Assembly (NCBI GenBank): GCA_965215055.1
Contig: OZ244046.1
Location: forward strand, 682,001-746,000
DNA length: 64,000 bases
Direction: 5' to 3'
From: G965215055 sp965215055
Lineage (GTDB): Bacteria; Pseudomonadota; Gammaproteobacteria; UBA4575
Part shown: in pieces, positions 1 through 8,749 of the stretch
Layout: each line of letters begins with the position of its first letter
Numbering within the stretch: the first letter of the stretch is position 1
The notes under the pieces: model-generated
What the model saw: only the letters and a program-made list of their open reading frames with translations
What the model was told of the DNA's origin: nothing
Database searches by the model: none
Position numbers and translations under genes: made by a program

Positions 1-536
1 ATGACTACTACAACAGTTAAAATCACGACTGTTTTCCAATCGATAGGGAATACCGTAGACATCACCACAGATGTACCCTTTATATTTATTAAGGTCTCAA
101 GCAGGATCCCAAATATCATTGCAACTGTAACAACAACCGAAGCAACTTTTGAGCCACTAAATCGAGTATATGCAAACTGACTTATAGTGTAGCCTTCAGG
201 CATTTTCCTTCTAAGAATTCTTGCCAAAGGCACCATAGCCATGATGGCAAAACCATTTGGAACTACAAACCAGAAAAGTCCTGACAAGCCCCACTGGTAG
301 GTCATTGCAGAACTCATCATTACTGCCATGGCCCATGTCCAAACTGAAATAACTGCACCTACACCAAATCCAAGACCAACTTTGCGATTTGATATAATAA
401 AGTCATGAGTAGTCCTGATTAGACCATGCTTTATAACAAAGGCAAGTATTAAAAAAAGCAGGCCAAAACCTATCATCAAGCCGAAGCCGAGAGAGGGTGT
501 TAAACCTTCTGATAGTACTAATACCGACTTATCCAT
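1..536 (-). CDS. Sodium:solute symporter family transporter (DUR3-like), 3' end outside window
   Basis: The reverse strand reads open from an ATG at 536 to the left edge, about 178 residues, with GAGGTG six bases before the ATG as ribosome binding site. The translation begins MDKSVLVLSEGLTPSLGFG and has at least four hydrophobic segments. It carries the SSF-type IISNRKVG loop after the first long helix, then VWTWAMAVMMSS and QWGLSGLFWF, which resemble the sodium/proton-coupled urea and solute symporters (DUR3 branch). The role would be uptake of a small organic solute across the inner membrane; the substrate cannot be told. The gene is visibly more AT-rich than what follows and points away from prmC. 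The family is fairly sure, the DUR3 branch less so. Confidence 0.75.
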   Translation of the reverse strand, partial: MDKSVLVLSEGLTPSLGFGLMIGFGLLFLILAFVIKHGLIRTTHDFIISNRKVGLGFGVGAVISVWTWAMAVMMSSAMTYQWGLSGLFWFVVPNGFAIMAMVPLARILRRKMPEGYTISQFAYTRFSGSKVASVVVTVAMIFGILLETLINIKGTSVVMSTVFPIDWKTVVILTVVVV

Positions 537-851
537 AGCGCACCTCTTCGGTAGATTGTAGAATTTATTATGTTTATTACAGTTGCTAAAAGACCCCTCT
601 TAATTCTTTGCAAGTAAAGAAAAGACCAGTACAACTGATCAAAAAAATAACTTACAAAGTCGCTAGACTATATAGCTTCTATTTAGACAAAGCAAAGTAT
701 TTTAATTATTTCAATCACTTATAGCTTTAGCCTATAGCAAAGATAATATATATAGTAAATAGCAAACAAATTTCGTTGATCCTAATCTATAAAAAATACG
801 GACTTTCTATCTGTAAAATAAGCGCATAACCCTCATTGATTTTGTAACGCT
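537..851. other. AT-rich intergenic region without a gene
   Basis: These 315 bases separate the divergent symporter gene and prmC. I find no convincing ORF or RNA gene. There is a small hairpin (TTCTTT/AAAGAA around 603-621) and several TATA-like stretches that could hold the two divergent promoters, none with a clear -35 partner. The prmC start has no visible Shine-Dalgarno sequence. Confidence 0.6.
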
Positions 852-1694
852 GTGACTTTTCAAAAGGCGGTTGACTGCGCAACGACACAGCTCTTGCCAT
901 TCTGCGACAGTGCCAGGCTAGATGCACAACTTCTGGTTTGCCATGCATGCGGCGTAACACAAACCAGGCTGATCGCCAACCCTGAAACGACCCTCTCCGA
1001 AGATGAAGTGACGTTATTCAAATCACTGCTCATGCGCCGCAGTCAGGGAGAACCGCTTGCCTATATCACGGGTAAAAAGGAATTCTGGTCGCTGGACTTC
1101 ATCGTCAACGAGCACGTATTGATTCCGCGACCTGAGACTGAATTACTTATCGAGACCACACTTGCCATCATTGCAGACAAAAACAAGCCGCGGGTACTAG
1201 ACCTGGGCACGGGCTCAGGTTGCATTGCCATTGCAATTATGAAAGAGCGCAACGACTGTTCCGTTGTTGCCACCGACATTTCCACGTCATCATTACAGGT
1301 TGCAAAGTTGAACGCTACCGAACTCGACGTTGAAATTACTTTTATTCGCAGTAACTGGTATGAAAACTTACGTCACGAGAAATTTGACGTAATCGTATGC
1401 AATCCCCCTTACATTGCGGCGGATGATCCAAACTTGGCTAGGCAGGAAACTGCCTTCGAACCGGATGAGGCATTAATCAGTAAAAAGGACGGCTTGTACA
1501 GCCTGGAGCAAGTCATATCAGGTGCACGCAGACACCTGCATCCTCATGGTTACCTGGTAGTCGAGCATGGTTTTCAACAAGCGGAGGCAGTGCGAGAATT
1601 GTTGAAGCTTTATCAATTCAACCGCATACAAACCCATAAAGACTTGGCAGAACTGGAACGTGCGACTAAAGGTCAATATCAGCATTTGAGTTAA
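852..1694 (+). CDS. prmC: Release factor glutamine methyltransferase PrmC
   Basis: This class I SAM-dependent methyltransferase modifies the glutamine of the GGQ motif in release factors RF1 and RF2. The 280-residue length is normal. The N-terminal helical domain (residues about 1-75, with ARLDAQLLVCHACG) is followed by IPRPETELLIE, the SAM loop VLDLGTGSGCIAIAI near residue 117, and the catalytic VCNPPYIAADD near 183. The start is GTG, fixed by an in-frame TGA five codons upstream; no ribosome binding site is visible. In most gammaproteobacteria prfA lies directly upstream; here there is an AT-rich gap and an unrelated divergent transporter. Confidence 0.93.
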   Translation: MTFQKAVDCATTQLLPFCDSARLDAQLLVCHACGVTQTRLIANPETTLSEDEVTLFKSLLMRRSQGEPLAYITGKKEFWSLDFIVNEHVLIPRPETELLIETTLAIIADKNKPRVLDLGTGSGCIAIAIMKERNDCSVVATDISTSSLQVAKLNATELDVEITFIRSNWYENLRHEKFDVIVCNPPYIAADDPNLARQETAFEPDEALISKKDGLYSLEQVISGARRHLHPHGYLVVEHGFQQAEAVRELLKLYQFNRIQTHKDLAELERATKGQYQHLS

Positions 1695-1742
1695 CTGGCA
1701 AAACAAAACCTATTTACAGGTTCGCGTACCTCTACACTACTA

Positions 1743-3179
1743 TTACTGCCTTAGCTTATCTCTCAACAGCCGATTCACTTGCTGCGGGCTGGCCTTTCCA
1801 CGTGAGAGCTTCATCACTTGGCCGACAAAAAACCCAAATATCTTTTCCTTACCGGACCTGTACTGCTCAACCTGCTCGGGATTATCCCCAATCACCTGCT
1901 CGACAAGTGCTTCAATTTCGCCGCTATCAGTTATCTGCTCAAGACCTCTCGCTTGAATAACGTCATCTGCCTCCCCTTCTCCCGCCCACATGGCCTGAAA
2001 CACCTCTTTAGCGATTTTCCCGGAGATAGTGCCATCGTCAATACGATGCAACAGGGTAGCCAGCATTGAAGCCGAGACCGGACTGGCTGTAATTTCGATG
2101 TCGTCCCGACCCAAGGCTGCGCTTAGCTCCCCTAAAATCCAATTGACAGCAAGTTTTGCCTTACCGTTGGCGCATCGCACGGTTTTTTCAAAGTACTCTG
2201 CAACGTTCTTGTTTATCACGAGATTACCGGCATCATACTCATTCAAGCCGTATTCCTGTTTGAAGCGCACCATTTTTTCATCCGGCAACTCCGGTAATTG
2301 CTGCTCAATCTCCTTCAGTTCGTCGGGTTCAATAACCACTGGCAGCAAGTCAGGGTCAGGAAAATAGCGGTAATCGTTGGCCTCCTCCTTCGAACGCATG
2401 GAGCGCGTCTCATCTTTAGCGGCATCATAGAGCCTAGTCTCCTGTATGACCTGCCCACCTGCCTCCAGTACATCGACCTGTCGCTCAATTTCAAAATCAA
2501 TGGCGCGCTCCACGAAGCGGAACGAGTTCAAATTCTTGATTTCAGTGCGGGTACCAAACTGCTGCTGACCTTGAGGACGTACCGAGACATTGGCGTCACA
2601 ACGAAATGAGCCCTCCTGCATGTTGCCATCCGAAATCTCCAGGTAGCGCACGATGGAGTGTATCTTTTTCATGTACGCCACTGCCTCTTCCGCCGAACGC
2701 ATATCAGGTTCAGAAACAATTTCGATTAAAGGCGTGCCGGCGCGATTCAGATCGATGCCAGTATATTCCTGGAATTCTTCATGTAGTGACTTTCCCGCGT
2801 CCTCTTCCAAGTGCGCGCGCGTGATGCCAATGATCTTTCGTTTTCCATCACTCGAAGCGATTTCAAGTGCGCCATGCTCGACAATGGGCTTTTCATATTG
2901 ACTGATCTGGTAGCCTTTTGGCAGGTCGGGATAAAAATAACTTTTACGTGCGAAAATCGAACATCTTGCTATCGTTGCACGCACTGCCAGACCAAACATC
3001 GCCGCCATGCGCACGGCGTCACGATTAAGGACAGGCAATACCCCCGGCAGACCAAGGTCTACGGCACAAGCCTGGGCGTTAGGTTCTGCGCCAAAGGCCG
3101 TCGAGGCAGCAGAGAAAATCTTGCTTTTCGTCGCAAGTTGCACGTGAATTTCCAAGCCAATGACAGCTTCCCACTGCAT
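1743..3179 (-). CDS. gatB: Asp/Glu-tRNA amidotransferase subunit B
   Basis: GatB is the tRNA-binding and kinase subunit of the GatCAB amidotransferase, which converts Glu-tRNAGln (and Asp-tRNAAsn) to the amide forms. The protein opens MQWEAVIGLEIHVQL and contains PDLPKGYQISQYEKP, the RAGTPLIEIVSEPDMRS block and YRYFPDPDLLPV, all family signatures, with the C-terminal Yqey-like tail present. I place the start at the ATG at 3179, not the GTG two codons earlier, because AGGTG lies at a workable distance. It begins nine bases after the gatA stop, so the two are translationally close, and it converges with prmC. Confidence 0.96.
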   Translation of the reverse strand: MQWEAVIGLEIHVQLATKSKIFSAASTAFGAEPNAQACAVDLGLPGVLPVLNRDAVRMAAMFGLAVRATIARCSIFARKSYFYPDLPKGYQISQYEKPIVEHGALEIASSDGKRKIIGITRAHLEEDAGKSLHEEFQEYTGIDLNRAGTPLIEIVSEPDMRSAEEAVAYMKKIHSIVRYLEISDGNMQEGSFRCDANVSVRPQGQQQFGTRTEIKNLNSFRFVERAIDFEIERQVDVLEAGGQVIQETRLYDAAKDETRSMRSKEEANDYRYFPDPDLLPVVIEPDELKEIEQQLPELPDEKMVRFKQEYGLNEYDAGNLVINKNVAEYFEKTVRCANGKAKLAVNWILGELSAALGRDDIEITASPVSASMLATLLHRIDDGTISGKIAKEVFQAMWAGEGEADDVIQARGLEQITDSGEIEALVEQVIGDNPEQVEQYRSGKEKIFGFFVGQVMKLSRGKASPQQVNRLLRDKLRQ

Positions 3180-3187
3180 ACGCACAC

Positions 3188-4639
3188 CTATTGAAAACTT
3201 TCAGGGCACTGCTGATGCCAATCCGTTGCCAACTGGTACTGATGTGCAAAACCCAGCAACTTGCCTTCCTCGAAATAATTGCCTATCAGTTGCATTCCAA
3301 TGGGCAGCCCTGCTTGTCTACCGCAAGGTACCGATATTGCCGGCAAACCAGCCAGGTTAACGGCAATGGTATAAATATCCGATAAATACATCGTAACGGG
3401 ATCATCCGTTTTTTCACCAACTCTAAAGGCCGGTTCAGGCGTGACCGGTCCCAAGATGACGTCAACTCTTGCAAACGCATCTCGAAAATCTTCACTGATC
3501 AATCGCCTTATTCGCTGAGCCTTCAGATAGTAGGCATCGTAATACCCGGCAGAAAGCGCGTAGGTACCCATCATAATGCGCCGTTTTACCTCCATACCAA
3601 AACCCTCACTGCGACTGCGGCTGTACAAGTCAGGCAGATCCTTTGGACTTTCACAGCGATACCCGTAACGCACACCGTCAAAACGTGCCAAATTGGAAGA
3701 ACATTCGGCACAGGCAATAACGTAATATGCGGGAATGGCCAACTCAGTATTGGGAAGAGAAATCTCTTCGACTTCGCAACCTTGTTGCTCAAACCAGTCC
3801 ATTACTTCAGTAATCGCCTTTTTTATACCCGGTAACAAGGCCGTGCTGAAATATTCACCTGGAACACCAATCACCTTGCCCTTCAACGATTGGTGCAAAG
3901 AGCGCATGTAATCCGGAACAGGCCTGTCTATACTGGTGGAGTCTTTTTCATCAAACCCCGCCATCGCCTGCAACAGATACGCGCAATCTTGCGCAGATTT
4001 TCCAAACGCCCCTCCCTGGTCAAGGCTGGAAGCAAACGCAATCATGCCATAGCGCGAGACACGTCCATACGTTGGCTTCAGGCCAGTAATACCGCACAAC
4101 GCCGCAGGCTGCCGGATAGACCCACCCGTATCCGTGCCCGTTGCGAGAGGTACCAGGCGAGCCGCCACCGCCGCCGCAGAACCCCCGGACGAACCACCCG
4201 GCACACACGCAGTATTCCATGGATTTTTAACCGGCCCGTAGTAACTGGTTTCATTCGAAGACCCCATGGCAAACTCATCCATATTAGTTCGCCCCAACAC
4301 CACGCAACCGGCTTGATGCAGCTTTTCTACAACCGTTGCATCATAGGGTGCAACAAAATTATCCAGCATTTTTGAGCCGCAAGATGTTTTCACACCACGT
4401 GCACAAAAAATATCCTTATGTGCAAGCGGTATTCCCGTCAGTGCACCGTGTTTTTTTTCCTTGATCAGCTGATCTGCACGAGTCGCCTGTAAAACTGCAC
4501 GCTCACTCGTTGTCGTAATAAACGCATTGATATCCTCATACTCCTGTATGCGGTCCAAAAAGTACTGCGTAAGCTCGACACTGGAAAAATCACCCCTGTT
4601 TAATCCTTCAGCGAGCTGTGCAACGGAAAATTCACGCAT
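3188..4639 (-). CDS. gatA: Asp/Glu-tRNA amidotransferase subunit A
   Basis: GatA is the amidase subunit that hydrolyses glutamine and supplies ammonia to GatB. The amidase-signature catalytic triad is visible: Lys75 in PLAHKDIFC, the cis-Ser in GGSSGGSAAA (about residue 150), and the Ser in TDTGGSIRQPAA (about 174). The length of 483 residues matches the family. It sits between gatC upstream and gatB downstream on the reverse strand, the standard gatCAB order, with an 89-base gap from gatC. Confidence 0.96.
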   Translation of the reverse strand: MREFSVAQLAEGLNRGDFSSVELTQYFLDRIQEYEDINAFITTTSERAVLQATRADQLIKEKKHGALTGIPLAHKDIFCARGVKTSCGSKMLDNFVAPYDATVVEKLHQAGCVVLGRTNMDEFAMGSSNETSYYGPVKNPWNTACVPGGSSGGSAAAVAARLVPLATGTDTGGSIRQPAALCGITGLKPTYGRVSRYGMIAFASSLDQGGAFGKSAQDCAYLLQAMAGFDEKDSTSIDRPVPDYMRSLHQSLKGKVIGVPGEYFSTALLPGIKKAITEVMDWFEQQGCEVEEISLPNTELAIPAYYVIACAECSSNLARFDGVRYGYRCESPKDLPDLYSRSRSEGFGMEVKRRIMMGTYALSAGYYDAYYLKAQRIRRLISEDFRDAFARVDVILGPVTPEPAFRVGEKTDDPVTMYLSDIYTIAVNLAGLPAISVPCGRQAGLPIGMQLIGNYFEEGKLLGFAHQYQLATDWHQQCPESFQ

Positions 4640-4728
4640 GATTTTTAACTGCGAAGATACTTGATTATCCTTCTGGAAATAGCTATCAACCCTTGTACAG
4701 GGAGAAAATTACAGACGCCTTGTTGAAA

Positions 4729-5028
4729 TCACTCTATGACTTTAGGCACCAGGTAAAGATCCTTCTCCACCTGTGGTGCAATCGCTTGAAAATCTTTGCG
4801 TTGATCAGTTTCAGTTACCTCATCTTCACGCAGACGCTGGATTACCTCAAGTGGATGAGCCATAGGCTCGATGGCTTGTGTATCGACTGCGTTCATTTGC
4901 TTTACCAGCGATACGATCTTCGAGAGATCTGCCGCGTACTGCCCGGCCTCTTCCGTGCTGATTTGCAACCGTGCCAAGGCCGCAATTTTCAGCACCTCTT
5001 CCGAGGAAATAAGCGATTGCCTACTCAT
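4729..5028 (-). CDS. gatC: Asp/Glu-tRNA amidotransferase subunit C
   Basis: This small GatCAB subunit stabilises GatA. The motif SSEEVLKIAALARLQIS near the N-terminus, the IEPMAHPLEVIQRLREDEV block and the C-terminal DLYLVPKVIE are characteristic. About 99 residues from the ATG at 5028; a TTG two codons upstream is a less likely start. It is the first gene of gatCAB and is divergent from mreB, so the 214-base gap carries both promoters. Confidence 0.93.
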   Translation of the reverse strand: MSRQSLISSEEVLKIAALARLQISTEEAGQYAADLSKIVSLVKQMNAVDTQAIEPMAHPLEVIQRLREDEVTETDQRKDFQAIAPQVEKDLYLVPKVIE

Positions 5029-5178
5029 ACGCAACAGGCTTGCGTTACAGGCAGCCCCCTGTCACTTGGTCGAAGAAGCAAATCGACTGAAAGTAGGCGC
5101 ATAATCCTTCCCTTTACAGGCAACACAAGCTACCATGCACAGTTGTCTTGCCATCTTATCCAAAAACTGTAATTGCTG

Positions 5179-5187
5179 TGCTAGAAT
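5179..5187 (+). promoter_or_regulatory. Candidate extended -10 promoter of mreB
   Basis: TG-C-TAGAAT is an extended -10 element (TGnTAtaaT type), 56 bases before the mreB ATG. No good -35 is visible, which is tolerable for extended -10 promoters. Based on sequence only. Confidence 0.4.
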
Positions 5188-5215
5188 ACCTTATTCTCAC
5201 CACCAAGCGTTAATC

Positions 5216-5242
5216 ACTACTTAGCCCGCGACTACTTAGCCC
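5216..5242 (+). repeat. 12-base direct repeat abutting the mreB start codon
   Basis: ACTACTTAGCCC occurs twice (5216-5227 and 5231-5242), separated by GCG. The second copy touches the mreB ATG at 5243. It takes the place where a Shine-Dalgarno sequence would be, and no purine-rich site is visible. Confidence 0.8.
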
Positions 5243-6286
5243 ATGCTCAAACGCATACTGGGAATTTTCTCCAACGATTTGTCTATCGACCTGGGTACCG
5301 CCAACACGCTGATTTACATGCGTGACAAAGGGATCGTACTAAATGAACCCTCCGTGGTAGCAGTTCGTAACAACCCGACAGGCGGCCCTCGCGCCATTGC
5401 AGCCATCGGCTTGGCCGCCAAAAACATGCTGGGGCGTACTCCTACTCATATTGAAACTATCCGGCCACTGAAAGATGGCGTGATTGCCGATTTCACTACT
5501 ACGGAAAAAATGTTGCAGCACTTCATTCGCAAGGTGCATAAAACTCGTTTACTGAAACCCAGCCCAAAAGTTTTGATCTGTGTTCCCTGCGGTGCTACCC
5601 AGGTAGAACGTCGTGCCATTCGCGAATCTGCGCTAGGTGCAGGCGCGAGTAAAGCGTACTTGATCGAAGAACCCATCGCCGCCGCCATAGGCTCGGGGCT
5701 ACCCATTGGAGAAGCACATGGATCGATGGTGCTGGATATCGGGGGTGGTACTTCAGAAGTGGCAGTGTTGTCACTCAATGGCATCGTCTTCTCTCTGTCC
5801 GTGCGTATTGGTGGAGACAAATTCAACGAAGCGATTATCAACTATGTCCGTAGAAATTATGGTGGATTGATAGGACAGGCTACAGCTGAGCGTATCAAAC
5901 ATGAAATTGGTTCCGCGTGCCCCGTCAAAGAAGAACTGGAAATGGAAGTCAACGGCAGAAACTTGTCCGAAGGCATTCCGAGAAACTTTACCTTGCACAG
6001 CAATGAAGTCTGTGAGGCTTTACAAGAGCCCCTGGACGGGATAATCAGGGCCGTAAAAACCACGCTGGAACAAACCCCGCCGGAACTTGGTGCAGACATA
6101 GCAGAAAGAGGCATCGTAGTCACCGGAGGAGGTGCCTTACTGAAGAACATAGACCACCTCATTATGGAAGAAACCGGCATTGCTACAATAATCACAGATG
6201 ACCCCCTGACATCCGTTGCGCGCGGTGGTGGACGTGTCCTGGAACTTATGGATGAAGTGGGCATGGAATTATTGGCCTTGGAATAG
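5243..6286 (+). CDS. mreB: Rod-shape determining actin homologue MreB
   Basis: MreB polymerises on the inner membrane and guides lateral cell-wall synthesis with MreC, MreD, RodA and PBP2. The 347-residue protein starts with the membrane-binding segment MLKRILGIFSNDLSIDLGTANTLIY, which includes the phosphate-1 loop. The phosphate-2 loop is LDIGGGTSEVAVL and the adenosine motif is GIVVTGGGALLKNID. It is first in mreBCD; 100 bases separate its stop from the likely mreC start. It implies a rod-shaped cell or ancestor. Confidence 0.97.
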   Translation: MLKRILGIFSNDLSIDLGTANTLIYMRDKGIVLNEPSVVAVRNNPTGGPRAIAAIGLAAKNMLGRTPTHIETIRPLKDGVIADFTTTEKMLQHFIRKVHKTRLLKPSPKVLICVPCGATQVERRAIRESALGAGASKAYLIEEPIAAAIGSGLPIGEAHGSMVLDIGGGTSEVAVLSLNGIVFSLSVRIGGDKFNEAIINYVRRNYGGLIGQATAERIKHEIGSACPVKEELEMEVNGRNLSEGIPRNFTLHSNEVCEALQEPLDGIIRAVKTTLEQTPPELGADIAERGIVVTGGGALLKNIDHLIMEETGIATIITDDPLTSVARGGGRVLELMDEVGMELLALE

Positions 6287-6386
6287 CTTCTTTACCAGCG
6301 CTCCTCACTGATAAACGAAAGCCGACTCGCTATCATGGTCTTTTCGATACAGAAGAAGGATCGCCAGTTTTAAGGAGAGTTTTGCC

Positions 6387-7265
6387 ATAAAACCACTGTT
6401 TTCTTCGAATTCGCTAGTATTCATTAAATTGACCATCCTGATCATCGTGTCCGTCGGCATGATGACCATTGACCACCACTCCCATTATTTACGCACCGTG
6501 CGCTCAGCCATTAACACGGCGACGTATCCCATTGAGTACCTGGTAACACTACCCACGAGAATCTATTACTGGAGCAGTGAATCACTTGCCTCTCGCAGCA
6601 GACTATTAAGTGATAACAACAGGCTAAAAGAGAAACAGATTCGTCTTGAACTACAACTGCAAAAGCTGGCTGCACTGGAACAGGAAAATTCCCGCTTACG
6701 TGAACTACTCCTATCCAGCAAACATCTGGTAAAAGAACACTCCCTGATTGCCGAGATCTTATCCGTAGACTTACATCCGAGTCGTCAACAGATCATACTC
6801 AACAAGGGTACGCGAGATGGAACTTATGAAGGACAACCCATACTGGGCTCAAAAGGCATCATTGGCCAGATCGACAAAGCAAGCCCTTTTAGCTCCATCG
6901 CCATCCTAATATCAGACCCGAATCACGCCTTGCTCGGCACCTTGGCACGAAGCGGTCAACGCAGTTTGATTTTTGGTACCGGCAACACCGACACACTGGA
7001 CCTGCGGCACATAACCAATAATGCCGACATTAAAATTGGTGACCTGGTAGTTACCTCCGGACTGGACAATCGTTATCCAGCCAACTATCCAATAGCCAAA
7101 ATCACCAACATCCAGGAAACACCTGACAAAACCTTTATGAAAGTAGAGGCAAAACCCCTTGCCAACCTCAACACGATACGGGAAGTCTTACTGATATGGT
7201 CGAATGGTGAAAATGCCGACCATACGGAAAAAGACACCAATACGCACCAACCTGGCCATGAATAA
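6387..7265 (+). CDS. mreC: Rod-shape determining protein MreC, likely ATA start
   Basis: MreC is a bitopic inner-membrane protein that links MreB to the elongation synthases. A strong ribosome binding site, AAGGAGAG (6372-6379), lies seven bases before an ATA codon at 6387. Reading from there gives (M/I)KPLFSSNSLVFIKLTIL, the usual MreC N-terminus leading into the transmembrane helix. The first standard start codon in frame (TTG at 6429) would remove that basic leader and part of the context of the helix. The coiled coil follows (about residues 70-110, LKEKQIRLELQLQKLAALEQEN), then the beta-barrel domain. The C-terminus overlaps mreD by eight bases. Confidence 0.85.
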   Translation: MKPLFSSNSLVFIKLTILIIVSVGMMTIDHHSHYLRTVRSAINTATYPIEYLVTLPTRIYYWSSESLASRSRLLSDNNRLKEKQIRLELQLQKLAALEQENSRLRELLLSSKHLVKEHSLIAEILSVDLHPSRQQIILNKGTRDGTYEGQPILGSKGIIGQIDKASPFSSIAILISDPNHALLGTLARSGQRSLIFGTGNTDTLDLRHITNNADIKIGDLVVTSGLDNRYPANYPIAKITNIQETPDKTFMKVEAKPLANLNTIREVLLIWSNGENADHTEKDTNTHQPGHE

Positions 7266-7740
7266 ACTATCCAAGCTCCTTACAGTTGGCATTACGTTCA
7301 TCATCGCGCTGATACTGATGCTGATTCCTCTACCCGATTGGGCGCGAGCCTATCGGCCGGAATGGCTTGCACTGGTACTCATCTACTGGAACCTGGCCCT
7401 GCCAAAAAACGTAGGTATCAACATTGCCTGGATATCAGGGCTATGCGTCGACGCGATCCAGGGCACGCTGTTGGGCCAACATGCCCTGGGGTTAGCCATT
7501 ACCGCCTATCTCGCCCTTCGCCTTTACCCTCGGGCGCGCAACTATCCGCTGTATCAGCAAGCCCTGCTCATAGGCATTATCTTACTACCCTACGCGGGCA
7601 TTTCCCTTTGGATCTCAGGCATTATTGGCGAGAATCCCAAGCCGTGGCTCTACTTGGCACCCGTGGCAACAAGTGCCTTGATATGGCCCCTGGTCTACCT
7701 CGTGTTACGAGCAATACGCAGGGCCGCATTAATTCAGTGA
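7258..7740 (+). CDS. mreD: Rod-shape determining protein MreD
   Basis: Small polytopic membrane partner of MreC, about 160 residues with four to five hydrophobic helices and no other domain. The ATG at 7258 lies within the mreC 3' end (GCCATGAATAA), a typical translational coupling; the open frame extends upstream but MNKLSKLLTVGITFIIALIL is the natural N-terminus. Charged residues are sparse and confined to loops. It converges with the ChaN-like gene. Confidence 0.9.
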   Translation: MNKLSKLLTVGITFIIALILMLIPLPDWARAYRPEWLALVLIYWNLALPKNVGINIAWISGLCVDAIQGTLLGQHALGLAITAYLALRLYPRARNYPLYQQALLIGIILLPYAGISLWISGIIGENPKPWLYLAPVATSALIWPLVYLVLRAIRRAALIQ

Positions 7741-7785
7741 GGCACTACTGCTCTCTCGATGCAGCAGCCTTGCGCACCATCCAAC

Positions 7786-8736
7786 TTAACGCCGCATGCC
7801 TTCCAGGCGTTTCCTGAAACGCACACATGGGTCCTGGTTCGTGTAGCTTGGCGTGAAATACAAAATATCAAACACCCTCGATATATCGTCCATATAATCT
7901 CCCGGCTCCAACAACTTCGGCAGCACCGGAATAAACGCCACAGAAAGATATGAAAAACGGTGCGGCCCTTTAGGCAAATGTATCGGGACTGCATAATCCT
8001 TGCGCACGTGACCACTCCCTGCGATCAACACCACGGGCGGCTTGCTCGCTACCAGCGCGGCTGCCATAACTTGGTCTCGCTGTAACTGCGCGCGCATCAT
8101 AAACCGGACGTATTCAGCATTCGCATAACCACAGTGTGATAACGTGACGTTGCGCTGTAACTGCCGCAGGCCATCAGGCGTAACCGGGTATTCATCAAGC
8201 AACTCTTCCGCAGCATGAGATTCAACTTCACCTGACCACTCATACAACGTCTCACTGCTGACGTTACCGGCGACCAACTCAAGACGATGCTGCACCACGG
8301 ACTGCAAAACGGGCACATACAACTCCCAGGGCCAATCAGCGTTATGGGCTTTTGCCTGCCCCTGCAAGGCTTGAAGATCCGTCCAGGTGCGCGGCTGACG
8401 TTGCCAGGACTCCCGGGCCAGCATCTCCATTATCACGATTGGCCTGGTCCCGGCAGCAGCGATGGAATTCAGCAAGCGCGACTGGAGTACGTGATGATCC
8501 TCATTATCATGCGATTCACCCAGCAACAGATAATCGTACTCCAACAACTCCGTGCGCAGCCGTTGTTCCGTAATCCAGGCATTTTTTCGTGTATCCCAGA
8601 TTTTCCCGACGAGTGGGTGATCATGAAAAAAAGGCGACTTCCAGTCTTGCGCAAATACGGCACAACTACCTGACAATGAGCACAACAAAATCAGCCACAG
8701 CGATGATTGCAGATACTTTGGCAAACGAATAACCAC
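7786..8736 (-). CDS. ChaN-family haem-binding protein
   Basis: About 316 residues in the haem-binding uncharacterised (ChaN/DUF399) family, exported proteins thought to take part in haem iron uptake. Visible are an N-terminal signal sequence (YLQSSLWLILLCSLSGSC AVFAQDW), the motif YDYLLLGESHDNEDHHVLQ near residue 70, RPIVIMEML, and the conserved GHVRKDYAVP near 240. The signal peptide could end at the Cys (a poor lipobox) or after VFA. The start is uncertain: the frame is open to 8844, but that would overlap rnd by about 100 bases, so I choose a GTG at 8736. Confidence 0.75.
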   Translation of the reverse strand: MVIRLPKYLQSSLWLILLCSLSGSCAVFAQDWKSPFFHDHPLVGKIWDTRKNAWITEQRLRTELLEYDYLLLGESHDNEDHHVLQSRLLNSIAAAGTRPIVIMEMLARESWQRQPRTWTDLQALQGQAKAHNADWPWELYVPVLQSVVQHRLELVAGNVSSETLYEWSGEVESHAAEELLDEYPVTPDGLRQLQRNVTLSHCGYANAEYVRFMMRAQLQRDQVMAAALVASKPPVVLIAGSGHVRKDYAVPIHLPKGPHRFSYLSVAFIPVLPKLLEPGDYMDDISRVFDILYFTPSYTNQDPCVRFRKRLEGMRR

Positions 8737-8749
8737 TACAATATTGAAG

